A stretch of 17,877 nt of DNA, taken from Thomasclavelia spiroformis (GTDB lineage Bacteria; Bacillota_I; Bacilli_A; Erysipelotrichales; Coprobacillaceae). Shown piece after piece: positions 15,463-17,877 of the stretch. Under the pieces are notes generated by a model. The model saw only the letters and a program-made list of their open reading frames with translations. It searched no databases and was not told the origin of the DNA. Numbering within the stretch: position 1 is the stretch's first letter; every line of letters begins with the position of its first letter. A program made the position numbers and the translations under genes. The stretch lies in NCBI GenBank assembly GCA_018369555.1, contig JAGZCC010000045.1, positions 1 through 17,877 on the forward strand. Reading direction: 5' to 3'.

Positions 15463-16086
15463 CATCCAAGATTCATCACTAGGATCTTTTTTCCAAGCTT
15501 TTAACTTTTCCATATCCTCATCTTTAATATAATTATTTTCTTTAGCAACTTCAATTAAAGTATCATAATCTGTTAAAGTCGCATATTTACAATTTGCAGC
15601 TTCAAAATTAGTTGTCGCCTTAGGTAAACCATAAGTAAAAATTGCAATCAAACCAATAACTTCACATCCAGCTTCTCTTAATGCCTCAACACATTCCAAA
15701 GAACTTCCACCAGTAGAAATCAAATCTTCAACAACAACAACCTTCATCCCTGGTTCAACTTTACCTTCAATACGATTATTACGTCCATGACTCTTTGCTC
15801 CACCTCGAACATATCCCATTGGTAAATCTAATATATCTGCTACTAATGCTGCATGAGCAATTCCAGCAGTAGCTGTCCCCATTAAGCAATTAGCATCTGG
15901 AAAATTTTCTTTAACCAATTTTGCTAAACCATTTTCAATATCTTTACGAACATTTGGATACGATAATGTTAAACGGTTATCACAATAAATAGGCGATTTA
16001 ATCCCACTTGCCCATGTAAATGGTTCATTTGGTCGTAAAAAAACCGCTTTAATATCTAATAAATCTTTTGCAATTAATTTCTTCAT
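15454..16086 (-). CDS. pyrE: Orotate phosphoribosyltransferase
   Basis: This 210-residue cytoplasmic enzyme joins orotate to PRPP to form orotidine 5'-phosphate, the fifth step of de novo UMP synthesis. It has the substrate-binding stretch FTWASGIKSPIYCDNR (from 23), the flexible catalytic loop RGGAKSHGRNNRIEG (94-108) and the PRPP-binding motif VVVVEDLISTGGSS (116-129). Its length is normal. The ATG follows AGGAG by 7 nt. It lies 12 bp after pyrF, whose product uses its product, so the two form a small operon. No pyrR gene or other pyr gene is in the window. Confidence 0.96.
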   Translation of the reverse strand: MKKLIAKDLLDIKAVFLRPNEPFTWASGIKSPIYCDNRLTLSYPNVRKDIENGLAKLVKENFPDANCLMGTATAGIAHAALVADILDLPMGYVRGGAKSHGRNNRIEGKVEPGMKVVVVEDLISTGGSSLECVEALREAGCEVIGLIAIFTYGLPKATTNFEAANCKYATLTDYDTLIEVAKENNYIKDEDMEKLKAWKKDPSDESWMAK

Positions 16087-16098
16087 CGTTTTTCTCCT

Positions 16099-16806
16099 TT
16101 AACCTTGAAAATCTTGATATACTTTTCTATATGTTGTATACGGATCGTCACTAGCAGTAATTGTTCTTCCTACAACGATATAACTTGATGTTAGTTCACG
16201 AGCCATAGCTGGTGTTGTAACACGCTTTTGATCATTAACACTATCACTAGCTAAACGAATTCCTGGTGTTACTGTCAAAAAATCAGTACCTAAATTATCA
16301 TGGATAATTTTAGATTCTAACGGTGAACAAACAACTCCATCCAAGCCAGCTTCTTTAGCATTATTTGCCCATTTTAAAACAACGTCTTCTAATGGCTTTT
16401 CAATTAATAATTCATCATTTAACACTTCTTGATCAAGTGATGTTAAACAAGTAACTGCTATACATTTTGGGCGCTCATTTCCAATTTTTCCTTCTTCTAA
16501 ACCTTCAATTGCTGCTTTCATCATTGCTTTACCACCTGAAGCATGTACATTAACCATGTCTACATCTAATTTAGCTAATTGTTTCATTGCACTTTTTACT
16601 GTATTTGGAATATCATGTAGTTTTAAATCCAAGAAAATATTATGTCCCATTTCTTTAATCATCTTAACCATTTCGATTCCTTCACCATAGAAAAGTTCCA
16701 TTCCCACTTTTACATACAATTTTTCATCTTTAAATTTTTCTAAAAATTTTTTTACTTCTACTTTATTTTTAAAATCTAAAGCAATACAAATTTTACTATC
16801 TGTCAT
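16099..16806 (-). CDS. pyrF: Orotidine 5'-phosphate decarboxylase
   Basis: This 235-residue cytoplasmic enzyme converts orotidine 5'-phosphate to UMP. The catalytic Lys/Asp set is visible: D11 in ALDF, K33 in VKVG, and D60, K62 and D65 in FLDLKLHDIPNT. The phosphate-gripping end of the barrel shows TPGIR and VVGRTIT. The length matches the bacterial short form. The start is ATG at 16806, 5 nt after GGAGG; an in-frame GTG at 16818 is part of that site. It heads the pyrFE pair. The predicted leader is only about 20 nt, leaving no room for a PyrR-type attenuator. Confidence 0.96.
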   Translation of the reverse strand: MTDSKICIALDFKNKVEVKKFLEKFKDEKLYVKVGMELFYGEGIEMVKMIKEMGHNIFLDLKLHDIPNTVKSAMKQLAKLDVDMVNVHASGGKAMMKAAIEGLEEGKIGNERPKCIAVTCLTSLDQEVLNDELLIEKPLEDVVLKWANNAKEAGLDGVVCSPLESKIIHDNLGTDFLTVTPGIRLASDSVNDQKRVTTPAMARELTSSYIVVGRTITASDDPYTTYRKVYQDFQG

Positions 16807-16827
16807 ACTTACCTCCACATTTACTTA

Positions 16828-16836
16828 ATTATACCA
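16828..16836 (-). promoter_or_regulatory. Extended -10 promoter of pyrFE
   Basis: The minus strand reads TGGTATAAT after a run of nine T residues, about 20 bp before the pyrF start codon. It is a perfect extended -10 with no recognisable -35. The transcription start would be near 16821. Confidence 0.55.
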
Positions 16837-16886
16837 AAAAAAAAGTTCTATTTATATAGTTTTTTAAATTAAAATATTTTCTAAAC

Positions 16887-16941
16887 AAAGAAAAAGGTAT
16901 AACATAGCTGCAATATAGTTATGATATACCTTTTTTTCTTT
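16887..16941 (-). terminator. Rho-independent terminator after rpsD
   Basis: Arms of about 15 nt (AAAG, an A run, GGTATA; and TATACCTTTTTCTTT) pair around an inner CATA/TATG stem and a loop. The hairpin begins 7 bp after the rpsD stop. T-rich sequence on both sides suggests that it may also work on the other strand. Confidence 0.8.
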
Positions 16942-16947
16942 AAATTA

Positions 16948-17553
16948 TTACCCTTTACGGTTGTAATATTCAACGATTAATGATTCATTGATTTCTTGAT
17001 TTAATTCAGATCTTTCTGGTAAACGAGTAAATTTTCCAGACATTTTAGTTTCATCAACTTCAACGAAAGCAGGAGTATGTACTCTATTTTCTAATGAAGC
17101 TTTGATGATAGCTAAATTTTTAGATTTTTCTTTAACTTCAACAACATCTCCAACTTTTACTGTGTAAGATGGGATATCAGTTTTAACTCCATTTACTAAG
17201 AAATGACCATGGTTTACTAATTGTCTTGCAGCTCTTCTTGTAGGTGCAAATCCTAATCTGTAAACAACATTATCTAATCTTTGTTCTAATAAACAGAAAA
17301 AGTTATAACCATGAATACCGCTCATTTTACCTGCGCGTTTAAATGTATTATGGAATTGTTTTTCATTAACTCCATACATATGTCTTACTTTTTGCTTTTC
17401 TGCTAATTGTAATCCATATTCAGTTGGTTTTTTTCTTTTTTGACCATGTTGCCCTGGAGCATATGGTCTTTTATTTAATTCTTTTCCATTTTCTAAAGTT
17501 GAAAATCCTAAACGACGAGAGATTTTCCATTGTGGTCCTGTATAACGTGACAT
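16948..17553 (-). CDS. rpsD: Ribosomal protein S4
   Basis: This 201-residue protein binds 16S rRNA early in assembly of the small ribosomal subunit. It opens MSRYTGPQWKISRRLG and continues with the KRPYAPGQHG stretch. An S4 RNA-binding domain sits at about 93-155 (LEQRLDNVVYRLGF, ARQLVNHGHFLVNG, YTVKVGD), and the chain ends EYYNRKG. The N-terminal zinc-binding cysteines of some S4 proteins are absent, as in the B. subtilis form. The ATG lies 9 nt after GGAGG. It is transcribed alone from its own promoter through a structured leader, which fits the S4 autoregulation known for B. subtilis rpsD. The gene is more GC-rich in its codons than its neighbours, as usual for highly expressed genes. Confidence 0.98.
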   Translation of the reverse strand: MSRYTGPQWKISRRLGFSTLENGKELNKRPYAPGQHGQKRKKPTEYGLQLAEKQKVRHMYGVNEKQFHNTFKRAGKMSGIHGYNFFCLLEQRLDNVVYRLGFAPTRRAARQLVNHGHFLVNGVKTDIPSYTVKVGDVVEVKEKSKNLAIIKASLENRVHTPAFVEVDETKMSGKFTRLPERSELNQEINESLIVEYYNRKG

Positions 17554-17717
17554 TAAATTTTACCTCCATTTATTGTTTTATTTGCATAAAACAATAACAT
17601 TGCATAGATTATTTGAATTGTGTTTATATTAAGTATTTCACTTTGCAGCTAGCTACTTTACAAACATCAGTTATAAACGCCCGGTTCAAAACTCTATGTG
17701 CTGCTATCATTTGTTGC
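17554..17717 (-). promoter_or_regulatory. Structured 5' leader of rpsD, candidate S4 autoregulatory element
   Basis: The leader of about 165 nt contains nested helices on the minus strand. CATAGA (17693-17698) pairs with TCTATG (17603-17608), and TTGAA (17685-17689) with TTCAA (17613-17617). Within these, GTTTAT can pair with ATAAAC, and AAGTA with TACTT. A separate perfect 12-bp hairpin with a GCAA tetraloop (17570-17597) ends only a few bases before the ribosome binding site. S4 is known to repress its own mRNA through the leader in Bacillus. That this leader does the same is an inference. Confidence 0.5.
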
Positions 17718-17723
17718 TTATTT

Positions 17724-17752
17724 ACTATACACTTTTTTTTACATTACGTCAA
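17724..17752 (-). promoter_or_regulatory. Promoter of rpsD
   Basis: A near-consensus -35 TTGACG (17747-17752) and a -10 TATAGT (17724-17729) are separated by exactly 17 bp. The predicted start is near 17717. This is the best sigma-A-type promoter in the window, as expected for a ribosomal protein gene. Confidence 0.8.
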
Positions 17753-17762
17753 TATTTTTAAT

Positions 17763-17782
17763 GATAAAATGGACATTTTATC
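17763..17782. repeat. 20-bp palindrome upstream of rpsD promoter
   Basis: Perfect 9-bp arms GATAAAATG and CATTTTATC are separated by GA. It lies 10 bp beyond the -35 box of rpsD. The right arm with its flank, read on the other strand, is GATAAAATGTCC, which resembles the GATAATGTC repeats that follow. Confidence 0.7.
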
Positions 17783-17793
17783 TGATTCAAAAA

Positions 17794-17828
17794 TGATAAT
17801 GTCTTAATATATCCAATTTGATAATGTC
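17794..17828. repeat. Direct repeat TGATAATGTC, two copies
   Basis: TGATAATGTC occurs at 17794-17803 and again at 17819-17828, 25 bp apart. The second copy forms one arm of the large palindrome that follows. Repeated motifs close to an end are typical of IS21-type elements, but no transposase gene is visible in the window. Confidence 0.6.
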
Positions 17829-17848
17829 CCAATTGGGTCATTATCAAA
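17817..17848. repeat. 32-bp near-perfect palindrome
   Basis: Outer arms TTTGATAATG and CATTATCAAA flank an inner perfect palindrome CCCAATTGGG, with a single T-T mismatch on each side of the centre. Thirty of 32 positions pair. It could be a transposon-end repeat, an operator or a terminator of a gene beyond the right edge. A further small palindrome, GTTAC-AAT-GTAAC, follows at 17854-17866. Confidence 0.65.
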
Positions 17849-17877
17849 AAGATGTTACAATGTAACCTCATTATAAG

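Noticed and set aside
16807..16947. Possible PyrR-dependent attenuator before pyrF
   Set aside because: The predicted start site is about 20 nt before the gene. The only hairpin in this interval is the rpsD terminator, so no attenuator leader is present.
17613..17807. Plus-strand open frame of 64 codons upstream of rpsD
   Set aside because: It lies across the rpsD promoter and leader, which explain that sequence better, and it has no ribosome binding site.

Overview
The window is AT-rich, single-copy-looking chromosome from a low-GC Gram-positive bacterium. Every protein gene I accept lies on the minus strand. AGGAGG/GGAGGTG ribosome binding sites, TTGACA/TATAAT-type promoters, U-tract terminators, a cysteine-poor S4 protein and a Tag-type polymer export cluster all point to Bacillota. 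The gene styles would fit the Erysipelotrichia/Coprobacillaceae (Clostridium ramosum-like) group, but that placement is an inference, not something the sequence proves.

Layout, left to right (transcription runs right to left). (1) 1-356: a tRNA cluster read Cys-Leu-Arg, with a promoter upstream of tRNA-Cys and a second one in front of tRNA-Arg; tRNA-Arg runs off the left edge. (2) 422-4810: a polyamine-uptake operon, regulator (XRE-cupin) - potA - potB - potCD, with tight or overlapping junctions, ending in a clear terminator. PotC and PotD are fused into one polypeptide. (3) 4997-7780: pncB (NAD salvage), an unknown three-helix membrane protein and tyrA (tyrosine synthesis), closely spaced and ending in a strong hairpin. 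(4) 7844-8234: a small LysM protein with no signal peptide. (5) 8336-15185: a teichoic-acid-type cluster, tagG-tagH (ABC exporter), tagD (CDP-glycerol synthesis), a GT2-TagF fusion, a TagF-like enzyme and a TagB-like enzyme, followed by a short degenerate reading frame. (6) 15433-16836: pyrF-pyrE (UMP synthesis). (7) 16887-17752: rpsD (ribosomal protein S4) with a strong promoter and a structured leader of about 165 nt. (8) 17763-17877: a dense set of palindromes and direct repeats just upstream of the rpsD promoter, possibly the end of an insertion sequence whose body lies outside the window.

The tag genes form a coherent unit. TagD makes CDP-glycerol, the three CDP-glycerol glycerophosphotransferase-family domains prime and extend a polyol-phosphate chain, the fused GT2 domain probably adds a sugar, and TagGH moves the polymer across the membrane. 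No tagO or tagA lies in the window.

I did not find a convincing new defence or mobile system. The items most worth a second look are the PotC-PotD fusion with an apparently dead lipobox, the GT2-TagF fusion next to a TagF paralogue, a hairpin containing the stop codon between the two TagF genes, the degenerate frame after the TagB-like gene, the rpsD leader, and the repeat array at the right edge.
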